Positions 8,559 through 18,118 of a DNA stretch of 50,416 bases are shown here, one piece after another (the first letter of the stretch is position 1; every line of letters begins with the position of its first letter). The DNA is taken from the NCBI GenBank assembly GCA_945878115.1, contig CAMDVD010000022.1, positions 1-50,416 of the forward strand, given 5' to 3'. The notes under the pieces are model-generated. The model was not told the origin of the DNA, searched no databases, and saw only the letters and a program-made list of their open reading frames with translations. The position numbers and the translations under genes are program-made. This DNA is from Chitinophaga pinensis (lineage in GTDB: Bacteria; Bacteroidota; Bacteroidia; Chitinophagales; Chitinophagaceae).

Positions 8559-9134
8559 ATGTTTAATTTAGTGCTCTTTGGACCTCCGGGAAGTGGCAAA
8601 GGAACTCAGTCTACCAATATTATTGACAAGTATAATCTCGTACATATCTCTACTGGCGATATTTTACGAAGTGAAGTGAATAATGGATCCCCATTGGGTG
8701 TGGAGGCAAAAAAATATATGGATCAAGGCATGTTGGTTCCAGACGAGGTAGTGATTGGTATGATCAGTAGCAAGTTGGATGAAAACCCAGATGTCAAAGG
8801 ATTTATTTTTGATGGCTTTCCGCGGACAGTGGCACAGGCTGAGGCTTTGGACAATTTATTAGATTTTAAAAATAACCCAATTGATATTGTATTGAGTTTA
8901 CTAGTAGGTGAAGCGGAGTTAAAAACCAGGTTGATTTCCAGAGGCGAATCGTCAGGTCGAAGCGATGACAATGAAGAAGTGATTACCAAGCGAATAAAAG
9001 AATATCACGCAAAGACATCTCCAGTTTCAGATTATTATAAGCGCAACAATAAATTAAGCGAAATAAAAGGTGAAGGAACTGTAGAGCAAATTTTTGCGTT
9101 ATTGAGCGAAGCTATTGATGCGCATATCGAATAG
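8559..9134 (+). CDS. adk: Adenylate kinase
   Basis: A 191-residue cytoplasmic kinase that converts ATP and AMP to two ADP. The P-loop GPPGSGKGT is at residues 8-16, the AMP-site STGDILR follows near 30, and GFPRT near 85. The LID is the short form with no zinc-binding cysteines (RGESSGRSDDNEE). The reading frame extends to 8520, but family alignment from memory (MFNLVLFG) and the promoter at 8531-8538 both support the ATG at 8559. obgE follows after 29 bp on the same strand and is likely co-transcribed. Confidence 0.96.
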   Translation: MFNLVLFGPPGSGKGTQSTNIIDKYNLVHISTGDILRSEVNNGSPLGVEAKKYMDQGMLVPDEVVIGMISSKLDENPDVKGFIFDGFPRTVAQAEALDNLLDFKNNPIDIVLSLLVGEAELKTRLISRGESSGRSDDNEEVITKRIKEYHAKTSPVSDYYKRNNKLSEIKGEGTVEQIFALLSEAIDAHIE

Positions 9135-9163
9135 TTGTTCTAAAATAAAACCAAAACAAAATA

Positions 9164-10177
9164 ATGCAATCAGATAATTTTATTGACTACATCCGCATAT
9201 TTTGTAAATCGGGTAAAGGTGGTGCTGGTGCAAGCCATTTTTTAAGAGAAAAATTCAGACCAAATGGTGGCCCTGACGGCGGTGATGGCGGTCGTGGGGG
9301 ACATATTATTTTGCGTGGCAATAAAAATATGTGGACATTACTTCATCTTCGTTACCACAAAAATTTGTTGGCAGAAGATGGCAAGCGTGGAAGTAAAAAT
9401 AATTCAAGCGGAAGTTTTGGAAAGGATATTTACATCGAAGTGCCATTGGGTACCGTCGGTAAAAATGAATTAACTGGCGAAGTGGAAGCAGAAATTCTAG
9501 AACATGGACAAGAAGTAATTTGGGTGAAAGGCGGAAGAGGCGGCTTAGGAAATGGCAATGGTAATTTTGCAACTTCTACTAATCAAGCGCCAGATTACGC
9601 ACAACCCGGTGAACCTGGTATTGAAGAATGGAAAATAGTTGAACTCAAAATACTAGCAGATGTAGGTTTAGTTGGATTTCCGAATGCTGGAAAATCTACT
9701 TTGTTATCCGTTATTAGTGCGGCTAAACCCAAAATAGCAGATTACGCATTTACTACCATTTCTCCCAATTTAGGAATCGTAGAATATAAAGGTGGAAAAT
9801 CTTTTTGTGTGGCTGATTTGCCAGGCATTATTGAAGGAGCTTCAGATGGTAAAGGCCTTGGACATCGCTTTTTGCGGCATATTGAAAGAAATCCAGTTCT
9901 TATGATTTTGATTCCAGCGGATAGTAAAAATCATAGAGAAGAATACGATATTCTGATGAATGAATTGGAAAAATATAATCCAGATTTATTAGATAAAGAA
10001 ATGCTAGTGACTATTAGTAAGTGCGATATGTTAGACGAAGAATTGAAACAAGAAATTGTACGAGAATTTCCGACACATGTACCCATTCATTTTATATCCT
10101 CTTTGAGTAATATTGGTATCAGCGAACTAAAAGATAAACTGTGGCATTTGCTCATTAAGGATTTAGAAATAGAATAA
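9164..10177 (+). CDS. obgE: GTPase Obg/CgtA, ribosome assembly
   Basis: A 337-residue essential GTPase that acts in 50S ribosome maturation and stress control. The glycine-rich Obg fold occupies residues 1-160 ([36 protein letters not shown]). The G domain has G1 GFPNAGKST at 171-179, TT at 197-198 in switch I, and G3 DLPG at 218-221. The G4 motif is SKCD instead of NKxD, a common variant in this family. There is no extra C-terminal OCT domain. It lies in an apparent adk-obgE operon. Confidence 0.95.
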   Translation: MQSDNFIDYIRIFCKSGKGGAGASHFLREKFRPNGGPDGGDGGRGGHIILRGNKNMWTLLHLRYHKNLLAEDGKRGSKNNSSGSFGKDIYIEVPLGTVGKNELTGEVEAEILEHGQEVIWVKGGRGGLGNGNGNFATSTNQAPDYAQPGEPGIEEWKIVELKILADVGLVGFPNAGKSTLLSVISAAKPKIADYAFTTISPNLGIVEYKGGKSFCVADLPGIIEGASDGKGLGHRFLRHIERNPVLMILIPADSKNHREEYDILMNELEKYNPDLLDKEMLVTISKCDMLDEELKQEIVREFPTHVPIHFISSLSNIGISELKDKLWHLLIKDLEIE

Positions 10178-10221
10178 TTTTTTGTGCATAAAACTATCTT
10201 TATATTTCCTGTATTGTTTTT

Positions 10222-10229
10222 TACATTTG
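10222..10229 (+). promoter_or_regulatory. Possible -7 element ahead of the transketolase gene
   Basis: TACATTTG matches TAnnTTTG only 4 bp before the ATG at 10234. If used, the mRNA would be almost leaderless. I see no -33 TTG at the right spacing. Confidence 0.35.
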
Positions 10230-10233
10230 CGCC

Positions 10234-11190
10234 ATGCTAATAGATTTCCCTGTTCAAAATGAAAAAGAAACCAGAGCTGGTTTTGGCGAAGGTATTTATG
10301 AAATTGCAAAACAAAACCCGAATGTGGTTGCCTTAACTGCAGATTTAGCAGGGTCTCTTAAGTTAAATGCATTCATGAAAGATTTCCCTGAACGCTTTGT
10401 TCAATGCGGCATTGCGGAAGCAAATATGATAGGCATTGCAGCTGGAATGACCATTGGTGGAAAGATCCCATACACAACTACTTTTGCTAATTTTTCTACT
10501 TCCCGTGTGTATGATCAGATTCGCCAAAGTGTTGCCTACAGTGGTAAAAATGTAAAAATTTGTGCATCTCATGCTGGACTCACTTTGGGTGAAGATGGCG
10601 CCACGCATCAAGTTTTAGAAGATATTGGGATGATGAAAATGTTACCTGGTATGACCGTCATTGTACCTTGTGATTTTAACCAAACCAAGGCCGCTACAAT
10701 GGCAATAGCTTCTTATGATGGTCCAGTATATCTGCGATTCGGCAGACCAAAATGGCCAAACTTTACACCATTAGATGTGCCCTTTGAAATTGGGAAAGCG
10801 CAAATTATACACGAAGGAAATGATGTGAGCATCTTCGCCTGCGGACATATGGTTTGGGAAGCCATGAAAGCGGTTGAACAGTTGGAGCAAATGGGAATTA
10901 CCTGCGACCTAATTAATATTCACACGATTAAGCCAATAGATCAGGATGCCATTTTGAAATCTATTTCGAAAACAAAATGTATAGTCACTGCCGAAGAACA
11001 CCAACAAAATGGTGGATTAGGAGATAGTGTTAGCCAAATCGCTGCACAGCACATGCCTTGTCCACACGAGTTTATAGCGGTAAAGGATAGTTTTGGTGAA
11101 AGCGGGAAACCTCTTGATTTGTTACAGAAATATGGATTAACCGCTGAAGCAATAGCAGCAGCAGCGAAACGCTCAGTGGCAAGAAAGTAA
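10234..11190 (+). CDS. Transketolase, C-terminal subunit of the split enzyme
   Basis: A 318-residue protein carrying the pyrimidine-binding and C-terminal domains of transketolase (TRAGFGEGIYEIA start; the cofactor-activating glutamate in FVQCGIAEANMIG; TTFANFST; SHAGLTLGEDGATHQ; VYLRFGRP). With an N-terminal TPP-binding partner of about 280 residues it would transfer two-carbon units in the pentose phosphate pathway. In Bacteroidota with the split form, the partner gene is usually directly upstream; here obgE is upstream and no partner is in the window. The start at 10234 is the only reasonable ATG. Confidence 0.9.
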   Translation: MLIDFPVQNEKETRAGFGEGIYEIAKQNPNVVALTADLAGSLKLNAFMKDFPERFVQCGIAEANMIGIAAGMTIGGKIPYTTTFANFSTSRVYDQIRQSVAYSGKNVKICASHAGLTLGEDGATHQVLEDIGMMKMLPGMTVIVPCDFNQTKAATMAIASYDGPVYLRFGRPKWPNFTPLDVPFEIGKAQIIHEGNDVSIFACGHMVWEAMKAVEQLEQMGITCDLINIHTIKPIDQDAILKSISKTKCIVTAEEHQQNGGLGDSVSQIAAQHMPCPHEFIAVKDSFGESGKPLDLLQKYGLTAEAIAAAAKRSVARK

Positions 11191-11366
11191 AACACGGAAT
11201 ACCTTTTTCCACGTATTAATTCATATCAAAAATGCTCAACTTTTATCTTTTTTGATTGAAAAACGTTTTGTCCATTTTTGTAAAAAGGAATTTAATAACT
11301 AGTTTATTCTTGATTTTTGTTATTTTTACCCGATTACCTCAAAACATAATTTAATCATACAAGAAT

Positions 11367-12377
11367 TTGAAGAAACTATTCGCCATATTATTTTTAGCCA
11401 TTGCACTACTTTGTTCTTACCATAACAAAGTTCTTGCTATAGGAATAGAAAGTGAATCAGCGAATCGTATCGATACCAAAACGATGAAATTTATTCGCTA
11501 TGTGTATGATAATATTTCTTTTAATAAGATGAATAAATTGCGATTTGAGCCATTTATGTTTGCCTATTATGGTTATTTGAATTTATTAGAGTCTGGAAAA
11601 ATAAATTCAAATTCATTATTAACTGTTTGTGATTTTACCCAATCTAGTAATGAGAAAAGACTTTGGGTAATTGATATGGCGAAAAAGAAAGTACTTTTCA
11701 ATACATTAGTAGCGCACGGAATGGGCACTGGAGAAGAGTTTGCAAACAACTTTTCGAATATTGAAAATTCTCACCAAAGTAGTTTAGGCTTTTACACAAC
11801 TGGTGAAACGTATGAAGGGAATAATGGCTATTCCTTAAAGCTAAATGGTGTTGATGGCATGTTTAATTCAAATGCTTACGATAGGGCAATTGTTATACAT
11901 GGTGCGAATTATGTTTGTGAAGAATTTGCAAGAGCCAATCAAAGAATAGGCCGAAGCCATGGTTGTCCTGCTTTACCAGTAGATATCGCGCCAAAAGTTA
12001 TTGATAAAATTAAAGATGGTCAATGTCTGTTTATTTATTTTTCTGCTGAAACGTATATTCATTCCTCTTATTGGCTAACAAAAAAAGTGAAGAACTTGCC
12101 TGAAGAAGCAGATCAAATGGATATTAATTTACCAGCTAATCGAAAATATGCACGATTAGATAATGACGTGCAAGAGGAAGATTGTAAATCGTCTGACGCA
12201 AAACTTGCTCCAACGAAAAACAACAGAATGGCTGCTAATAGTGCATCTTCCAATTCTGTAGCAGTGAATGGCGATAAGTCAGTTTTGCCAATTACAGCAA
12301 AAAAAGTGACCACTTATATTTTTATGAAAGAACAAAGTAACCATACTTTTATTTCAGATACTGTTCATGTAAAATAG
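11367..12377 (+). CDS. Murein L,D-transpeptidase catalytic domain protein (YkuD_2 type)
   Basis: A 336-residue exported protein starting at a TTG (11367), with a signal peptide at 1-24 (KKLFAILFLAIALLCSYHN). Residues about 90-225 form the catalytic domain: HGMGTGE, H178 in IVIHGA, and the active-site motif SHGCPAL with C200. This family of YkuD relatives is thought to act on peptidoglycan cross-links or linked peptides in the periplasm. The last 100 residues are low complexity and probably disordered. It is a single gene; a multi-spanning membrane protein follows 45 bp later on the same strand. Confidence 0.85.
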   Translation: MKKLFAILFLAIALLCSYHNKVLAIGIESESANRIDTKTMKFIRYVYDNISFNKMNKLRFEPFMFAYYGYLNLLESGKINSNSLLTVCDFTQSSNEKRLWVIDMAKKKVLFNTLVAHGMGTGEEFANNFSNIENSHQSSLGFYTTGETYEGNNGYSLKLNGVDGMFNSNAYDRAIVIHGANYVCEEFARANQRIGRSHGCPALPVDIAPKVIDKIKDGQCLFIYFSAETYIHSSYWLTKKVKNLPEEADQMDINLPANRKYARLDNDVQEEDCKSSDAKLAPTKNNRMAANSASSNSVAVNGDKSVLPITAKKVTTYIFMKEQSNHTFISDTVHVK

Positions 12378-12422
12378 AAATTACTATTCTTTTTTTCTAT
12401 TTAGCTCTATTATATTTACAAC

Positions 12423-13712
12423 TTGCAAGTATTTCTATTTTGTATCTATCTACTTTTATTTAGTAGTTTTTTTTATGTTTATCGGACAGAAAAAAACACC
12501 GGTTTTTCTATTCAAATTATTATTGGCGTTTTTATCCTAAAAGTATTGGCAGGTTGTTTGAATCTTTACATTCATGAACGCGAATATGTTTCAAATGACA
12601 TTCGTTTTTATCATTTACAGGCTTTGGAAGATTTAAGTAAATTGTCGACCGAGCCAAGTTTTTTTTGGAAGCAATTCTTATTTAATTGGGGTGACATCAC
12701 ACATCATTTGAATATATTTTCTACAGTAGATTCCGTCTATTGGAGCGATTTGGGTAATTCTGTGCATACCAAGTTTATGGTATTGTCTGATATTTTTTCG
12801 ATGGGTAATCCTTTTGTCAATGTGATATTTTTTAATGTCATTTATTTTTTTGGACAATTGCTATTGTATAAAACATGTTACTCTATTCAACCGCAAAAAA
12901 AAATACTCTTTTTCATTACTATTTTTATGATTCCATCCGTATTGTTTTGGTGTAGTGGAATTCATAAGGATGGATGGGTATTGTCTGCAATTGGTTGCAT
13001 TGTTTATTTTACGAATGCATGTTTAAAGAGCAAAAAACTCTCTACGTTTTTCTTCTTTTTCTGTTCTTTATTTTTCTTATTGATGTCGCGTTATTTTTAT
13101 TTACTATGCTTGTTGCCACCATTAATTATTTGGATAAGCATTTCGTATTTTAAACCCATCAAGAAATTTACTACTTTTTTGCTTTCCTATACATGTCTGT
13201 TGATTTTGTTGTTTTCGATGAAGTGGATTACAAATAGTCATATAGATTTGTTGCAAATAATCATTCATAAACAAGAAGGTTTTTTTTTATTGAAAGGCTA
13301 TTCCGATATGAATACACCAGCATTAGCTAATAATATACAGAGTTTTTGCAAGAACTTTCCAAGTGCATTGGATCATATTTTGCTACAACCCGTTTTTAAG
13401 TTGGGTAATCCAATCAAATATATTTTCGCTGCTGTTGATACCTATCTGGTTTTGTTTTTTATTGTCATTTTGGGATTGCATGTTCAGTTTAAAAAATCAC
13501 AGGATACATTATTTTATTTTCTACTCTTTTTTTCTTTCTCTGTATATCTTTTCATAGGATATACAATACCAAATTGTGGTGCATTAGTTAGATATAAAAG
13601 TGAATTTACAGCCTTGTTATTACCAGCATTGGTTGGACTAAGCGAAGTCCCAATTTTTGATAAACTTATTCTTTCAATTGCTACAATTGGAAAAAGAATT
13701 AAACATACATAG
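12423..13712 (+). CDS. Multi-spanning inner-membrane protein, possibly glycan-related
   Basis: A 429-residue protein with about nine to ten hydrophobic segments spread along its length and a TTG start (in-frame stop at 12402, no ATG nearby). An extracytoplasmic loop at about 45-130 is rich in aromatic residues, and a conserved-looking FWCSGIHKDGW lies after the fourth or fifth segment. This layout resembles EpsG-like or O-antigen polymerase-type proteins, but no family motif is clear. It ends convergently with, and overlaps by 14 bp, the GNAT gene, which sits next to a polysaccharide deacetylase; a role in surface glycans is only an inference from that. Confidence 0.7.
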   Translation: MQVFLFCIYLLLFSSFFYVYRTEKNTGFSIQIIIGVFILKVLAGCLNLYIHEREYVSNDIRFYHLQALEDLSKLSTEPSFFWKQFLFNWGDITHHLNIFSTVDSVYWSDLGNSVHTKFMVLSDIFSMGNPFVNVIFFNVIYFFGQLLLYKTCYSIQPQKKILFFITIFMIPSVLFWCSGIHKDGWVLSAIGCIVYFTNACLKSKKLSTFFFFFCSLFFLLMSRYFYLLCLLPPLIIWISISYFKPIKKFTTFLLSYTCLLILLFSMKWITNSHIDLLQIIIHKQEGFFLLKGYSDMNTPALANNIQSFCKNFPSALDHILLQPVFKLGNPIKYIFAAVDTYLVLFFIVILGLHVQFKKSQDTLFYFLLFFSFSVYLFIGYTIPNCGALVRYKSEFTALLLPALVGLSEVPIFDKLILSIATIGKRIKHT

Positions 13713-14724
13713 AGTCATAATCGGAATCTACAGACTGTAATGGAATAGGATTTGTGTGAAACATAGACATTGTTTCAGGGTCTTGTGTATGAAAAGCAAA
13801 ACGTGTTGAGATCGTATTGGAAAGGATATGCTGATAGCTATTTTTTAAATGAGGTATATTGGTAAAAGCCCAGATTAGATCTACTTTATTTTTTAATGCA
13901 AATTGCAGCAGCGATTTTAATAAAATTTTATTTTCCTGTTCAGACGAATAAAGTGTTTGATAAACAACATGAATTCTTTTGGATGTATGGTATTCAAAAT
14001 GTCTAAAAATAATGGCGGCATCATGGTAACGAATGATGTAATACTCTTTGGCAAGTGGCCCAGAAAGTAATCTCCATTGTATCCATTGTTCGTCTTTTAC
14101 CAAGTAATTATTCGAAATTTGTTTGAAATAAGGAAGTAAAGTTTGTGCCGTATTCTTGCTCAAGGATTGAATCTGCAATTGCTTTGAAAATAAACAATAG
14201 CCATGTAGCATGATTTGATAAAAAGGTGTTGCAATACTTGCTATGGATAATTTTAACCCCTTCCAATCTTTTGATTTTGCAACGTTTTTTAAATGGATTG
14301 GTCTAGCAAAGCGAGCAGAACTAAACTCTTCTTCCCAACCATATTTTTTGAAAACTTGCATCGATTGATCATTGCAATTCGTTATATGGATATTCGTTAA
14401 TTCCATCCAACGTTGTGTCAATATTTTTCCAAATCCTTGTCCTTGTAATTGATTGGATACAATAAATTTATTAAACCAAATCGCAATTGCATGGGTGTCC
14501 TTCATGACGATATGATTAGGTATCAATCCAGCCTGACCAACTATTTTCTCATCAATCAGTAAATAGATAGGTTCAATTTTTGGATCAAAGCCAACTCTAA
14601 ATCTCCAAATTAAACTCTCCGCATTGTATTTTGGTTTGTGCGGGTACATGGCGTTATTGAACGCAATTAAATCATCAATGGGTAATTCAGAAAAGAGTTT
14701 AAGTTGCCAAGAAGTATTGTCCAT
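13699..14724 (-). CDS. GNAT family N-acetyltransferase, two-domain
   Basis: A 341-residue cytoplasmic protein. Residues 1-145 form a GNAT domain with the acetyl-CoA pyrophosphate-binding motif QGQGFGK at 94-100 after beta strand 4 (IAIWFNKFIVS). The C-terminal half looks like a second, degenerate GNAT-like domain with no clear motif. The substrate is unknown. It starts 1 bp after the stop of the deacetylase gene, so the pair form a tight operon and may modify the same glycan or lipid. Its 3' end overlaps the convergent membrane-protein gene by 14 bp. Confidence 0.8.
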   Translation of the reverse strand: MDNTSWQLKLFSELPIDDLIAFNNAMYPHKPKYNAESLIWRFRVGFDPKIEPIYLLIDEKIVGQAGLIPNHIVMKDTHAIAIWFNKFIVSNQLQGQGFGKILTQRWMELTNIHITNCNDQSMQVFKKYGWEEEFSSARFARPIHLKNVAKSKDWKGLKLSIASIATPFYQIMLHGYCLFSKQLQIQSLSKNTAQTLLPYFKQISNNYLVKDEQWIQWRLLSGPLAKEYYIIRYHDAAIIFRHFEYHTSKRIHVVYQTLYSSEQENKILLKSLLQFALKNKVDLIWAFTNIPHLKNSYQHILSNTISTRFAFHTQDPETMSMFHTNPIPLQSVDSDYDSMYV

Positions 14725-14725
14725 A

Positions 14726-15670
14726 TTATTTAATAATGGTTTTTAAAATTGTTCTTTGTTTGGTGTCCAGATCATACAATGGAATCCTAGGTAATAAATA
14801 ATCATTTTGTTGTGCATGTATTCTTCCCCTTACCATGGTTACCGCACTATCAAATATTTTCTGTACAATGGTCGGTGCAGTGCTTCCAATATTTTTCAAA
14901 CCGCCATACGGATAACAAAAATGAGTAACTTCCTTATTCGTGATGGATTCTATTTTGTGTTTACTTTGTTTGCATTCCATTTCAAATTGCGTAGCCGAAA
15001 GACCTACAGCAGCTTGATGCGTTACGGTATGGCTTTGAAAACTAAGTAAATCATTTTTGCTTTTTGCAGCAATAAAATCCCAATTCACTGGGGGATTGTG
15101 TTCATTGAAATCAGCTAGTTGACATACTTCTTGTTCTACTAATTGGTTCATGATTTGTGACCAAATTGGTTTGTATTCCTTTTCAGATTGATAATACATT
15201 AAGTCGTGCAATGAATTAAAAAAAGTATGGAATGCTGGCTCTTCTGAGAAATCATAGAAGTGATTATTTATTTCTATTTTTCTTCCTTTGGACAATTTCT
15301 TGATATTATTAAAAATAAAAGGAGGTAATGCTTTCCCCTCAATAAAATCTGTTGGTACAAAAAAAGTAATTGGAATTTGGGTTGCTGAACAATAGTCGCA
15401 AAGAGCAGGTAAGGTATTTAGATAACAATCATCGACAGTTATAGTGACCAAATACTTGGTACTCAATTTCTTCTTTTTACGATTTACCATTTCGGATAAA
15501 GAAACAATCTCATGCTTGCGAAATAATTCTACATGTTCTTTAAAACGTTCTATGTCTATTTCATGATAAGCTAATATTATTCCGCCATACTGACTATGGT
15601 AATAATTGGAAAGCACTTTTGAAAAAGCATTAAATACAACAGAATTAGTCGCTATGTTTTTTATGGACAT
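14726..15670 (-). CDS. Polysaccharide deacetylase family protein (NodB/CE4)
   Basis: A 314-residue NodB-fold protein. The metal-binding acidic pair is in VDD (79-81) and the histidine motif SHTVTH at 213-218. ILAYHEI near 32-38 and the ending strand THFCYPYGG also match the CE4 family. These enzymes remove acetyl groups from N-acetylated sugars in cell-wall or capsular polymers. No signal peptide is obvious, so it may act in the cytoplasm or on a membrane-bound intermediate. It is the first gene of a two-gene unit with the GNAT gene. Confidence 0.87.
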   Translation of the reverse strand: MSIKNIATNSVVFNAFSKVLSNYYHSQYGGIILAYHEIDIERFKEHVELFRKHEIVSLSEMVNRKKKKLSTKYLVTITVDDCYLNTLPALCDYCSATQIPITFFVPTDFIEGKALPPFIFNNIKKLSKGRKIEINNHFYDFSEEPAFHTFFNSLHDLMYYQSEKEYKPIWSQIMNQLVEQEVCQLADFNEHNPPVNWDFIAAKSKNDLLSFQSHTVTHQAAVGLSATQFEMECKQSKHKIESITNKEVTHFCYPYGGLKNIGSTAPTIVQKIFDSAVTMVRGRIHAQQNDYLLPRIPLYDLDTKQRTILKTIIK

Positions 15671-15737
15671 GAATTACGTTTTATTGCATGTAATAGTATT
15701 TCGTTTTTATATCAAATCAAAATAGTTTGTATAAAAG

Positions 15738-17414
15738 CTATTGCATTTTTTTATCCAATCCGTATACGTCTTTTAGATACATGATATTGCCAACACTGTC
15801 AATGGCATTAGTTAGATAAACAATATGAACTTGAATATCTCGGTGCATGGAGACATATTTTGTCTTTCTAGTTTTGCAAATAGAGTCAATTTTGGATAAG
15901 GAGTAACGGGCTGTATCCTGTAATAAAAAAGCAGCGAATTCTTTTGGATGATGTACTCTAATACACCCAGAACTGTATGCTCGAAAAAATTTAATAAAGT
16001 CGCCACGATGGGGCGTATCATGTAAATAAATGGACCATGGATTTGGTAAATTAAACTTCACCTCACCCAATGAGCTACTGTAGCCTGGTGCTTGTTGAAT
16101 AGAATATTGATTGAAATTTCTTGCATTGATAGCTGAGGCATTTACTTGATGCCCGTGTCTATCGTACGCCTTCAATCCTCGTCGTGAAAGATAGCTCACT
16201 CCTTTGCGAGCTATGCCTGGAATGACTTCTTCTTTCATGATGGTTGGTGGTACTCCCCATGGTGGACTGAATACAATGTTTTCTAAACGAGCATCTAGGG
16301 TAGGGGTTGGGCGACTGATTCGGCCGACCACCACACGCATATTGAATTGCACAGAATCGTGATCAACATAATCCAATTCCATTTTTGGAATATTTACCCA
16401 AATATAGGGTTGAGGAAAATCATGCTTTAACCAGCGCAATTTCTCCATATTATTTGCCAAGATCTTTTGCTTCTCTTTTAGGCTAATATTTAATTTTTTG
16501 ATGGTAGTTGAATCTAAAATTCCTGTAACTTTAAGTTGATGTAGGTGTTGAAATTTTTTAAGGCTATGGATGATATCTTCATTCCAAATGGCAGTGCTTG
16601 TATCATTAGGGATTCCAATTTCTTGATACAGCCGTTTTCTTAAGGTAATGATATTCGGTATAGAAATTCCAGTTTCTGTTTTTGTACTGTCTTTCGAAAG
16701 AGTGAAAGTTGTCCAAGCACCTGATTTATTCAAGCTATCCAATCGTTTATATTCTTGCCTGAATTTTGCATACCAATATTGTTGCGGTCTCATTCGTTGA
16801 AATACATCAAAAAAGTTTCCATTCGCAATACTTTGTTTTAATAGGATGCCATAATTAAATAAAGAATCATTTTTATTTTTCCAGTCTTTCGAATTTATTT
16901 TTCCAATTCGATTCCCTAGAATCATATCATGTGTAATTTGAAAAAAAGTGTTGCTTAGTTTAAATTCTACATTGACCATTGCGGAATCGGATAATGAATT
17001 GGTCTGCTTCATTAATACTTGTAGTTCCTGAAGATGATAGTCATTGATATTTAAACCATCAAATTCTAATTCTGGAATGGCTTCTAAAAAATGGGCAGCT
17101 TCTGTACTAAATCCTTTTGCAGAAATCCAAAATGGTTGGAAAGAATTAGTGCGGTAGACTTGCGAAATGTCATGTATCCATGCTGCTGAATCCTTATCCC
17201 AAACTATCAATTTATTTTTTGTATTCGTGTCAAGTTCTTCTCGAATGAGCGTACTTATATTTTCTATGTCAAATGAAGAATTAGAGAATAAAGTAGGTTT
17301 GGATTTTTTTTGTTCTTTCCCTTTAGGTTTATCCGAGTCGGGATTACAAGCAATAAGAATACACAAAAAGGCTATTGAAAAAAATACAGATGAATCAAAC
17401 TTAGAATAATGCAT
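15738..17414 (-). CDS. L,D-transpeptidase lipoprotein, YcbB-like
   Basis: A 558-residue lipoprotein: the signal sequence ends in a lipobox (LCILIAC, then NPDSD). The architecture matches YcbB/LdtD: an N-terminal scaffold, a peptidoglycan-binding domain (about 265-315, SLKKFQHLHQLKVTGILDS), and a C-terminal YkuD domain with HDTPHRGDF and the catalytic SSGCIRV (C484). It would form 3-3 cross-links in periplasmic peptidoglycan. The frame extends to a TTG at 17420, but the ATG at 17414 is preferred and a TAGGTTTG promoter element lies at 17423-17430 just upstream. It is a single gene, divergent from the sigma factor gene. Confidence 0.9.
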   Translation of the reverse strand: MHYSKFDSSVFFSIAFLCILIACNPDSDKPKGKEQKKSKPTLFSNSSFDIENISTLIREELDTNTKNKLIVWDKDSAAWIHDISQVYRTNSFQPFWISAKGFSTEAAHFLEAIPELEFDGLNINDYHLQELQVLMKQTNSLSDSAMVNVEFKLSNTFFQITHDMILGNRIGKINSKDWKNKNDSLFNYGILLKQSIANGNFFDVFQRMRPQQYWYAKFRQEYKRLDSLNKSGAWTTFTLSKDSTKTETGISIPNIITLRKRLYQEIGIPNDTSTAIWNEDIIHSLKKFQHLHQLKVTGILDSTTIKKLNISLKEKQKILANNMEKLRWLKHDFPQPYIWVNIPKMELDYVDHDSVQFNMRVVVGRISRPTPTLDARLENIVFSPPWGVPPTIMKEEVIPGIARKGVSYLSRRGLKAYDRHGHQVNASAINARNFNQYSIQQAPGYSSSLGEVKFNLPNPWSIYLHDTPHRGDFIKFFRAYSSGCIRVHHPKEFAAFLLQDTARYSLSKIDSICKTRKTKYVSMHRDIQVHIVYLTNAIDSVGNIMYLKDVYGLDKKMQ

Positions 17415-17422
17415 GGACAAAG

Positions 17423-17430
17423 CAAACCTA
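17423..17430 (-). promoter_or_regulatory. -7 element of the L,D-transpeptidase promoter
   Basis: On the minus strand TAGGTTTG matches TAnnTTTG; a TTG at 17447-17449 lies 16 bp upstream, slightly short of the usual spacing. The ATG follows 8 bp later, implying a very short leader. Confidence 0.45.
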
Positions 17431-17491
17431 CAATTTTTTAGAATAACAAGGCGATTCCAGTTTGTATTTTTATATACAATGAATTAAACTT

Positions 17492-17499
17492 TACTTTTG
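17492..17499 (+). promoter_or_regulatory. -7 element ahead of the ECF sigma factor gene
   Basis: TACTTTTG matches TAnnTTTG, 23 bp before the ATG at 17523. No TTG is present at 17-23 bp upstream. Confidence 0.4.
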
Positions 17500-17522
17500 C
17501 TTGAAAGTCTAGCAGCACACAT

Positions 17523-18083
17523 ATGGCATTAGGAACAGAAATGATAGAAGATCAAGAGATACTAACTCTTTTTGAGAATGAGAATACGAAGGAACGCGCA
17601 TTCTCATTTTTAGTAAAAAAGTATCAAGAAAGGCTCTATTGGCATATTCGAAGAATGTTGGTTAATCATGATGATACCAATGATGTTCTACAAAATATGT
17701 TTGTCAAGGTATGGAAAAGTTTAGCCAATTTTCGACAGGACGCTAGCTTGTACACTTGGCTTTATCGAATTGCAACCAATGAAAGCCTTACTTATTTGGC
17801 GCAAATAAAAAAACGGAGAGCTATCTCCATTTCGGATCATGAATCATTGATTGCCAACACTTTAAAAGCGGAGAAAGGATTTGATAGCAATAAACTAGAA
17901 TGGAAACTCCAAATTGCAATTAATTCTTTACCTGATAAACAGAAAGCAGTCTTCAATCTAAGATATTATGATGAGATGCCTTACGAGCAAATGTCTGCAG
18001 TTTTAGATACCTCTGTTGGCTCATTGAAAGCATCTTATCATCATGCTGCAAAAAAAGTACAAGAATATATCAAGAATGCTTAA
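17523..18083 (+). CDS. ECF-type RNA polymerase sigma factor
   Basis: A 186-residue sigma-70 family protein of group 4. Region 2 spans about 22-95 (FSFLVKKYQERLYWHIRRML, then DVLQNMFVKVWKSL and TWLYRIATNE), and region 4 spans about 130-180 with a helix-turn-helix (SLPDKQKAVFNLRYYDEM, then TSVGSLKASYHHAAKKV). It would direct transcription of an envelope-stress or similar regulon. It heads a three-gene cluster with a membrane anti-sigma-like protein and a periplasmic protein, the common layout of sigma/anti-sigma/sensor modules. Confidence 0.92.
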   Translation: MALGTEMIEDQEILTLFENENTKERAFSFLVKKYQERLYWHIRRMLVNHDDTNDVLQNMFVKVWKSLANFRQDASLYTWLYRIATNESLTYLAQIKKRRAISISDHESLIANTLKAEKGFDSNKLEWKLQIAINSLPDKQKAVFNLRYYDEMPYEQMSAVLDTSVGSLKASYHHAAKKVQEYIKNA

Positions 18084-18118
18084 ACCAATAGTAAATAAGA
18101 AAGTCATAGCGCCGAGTA

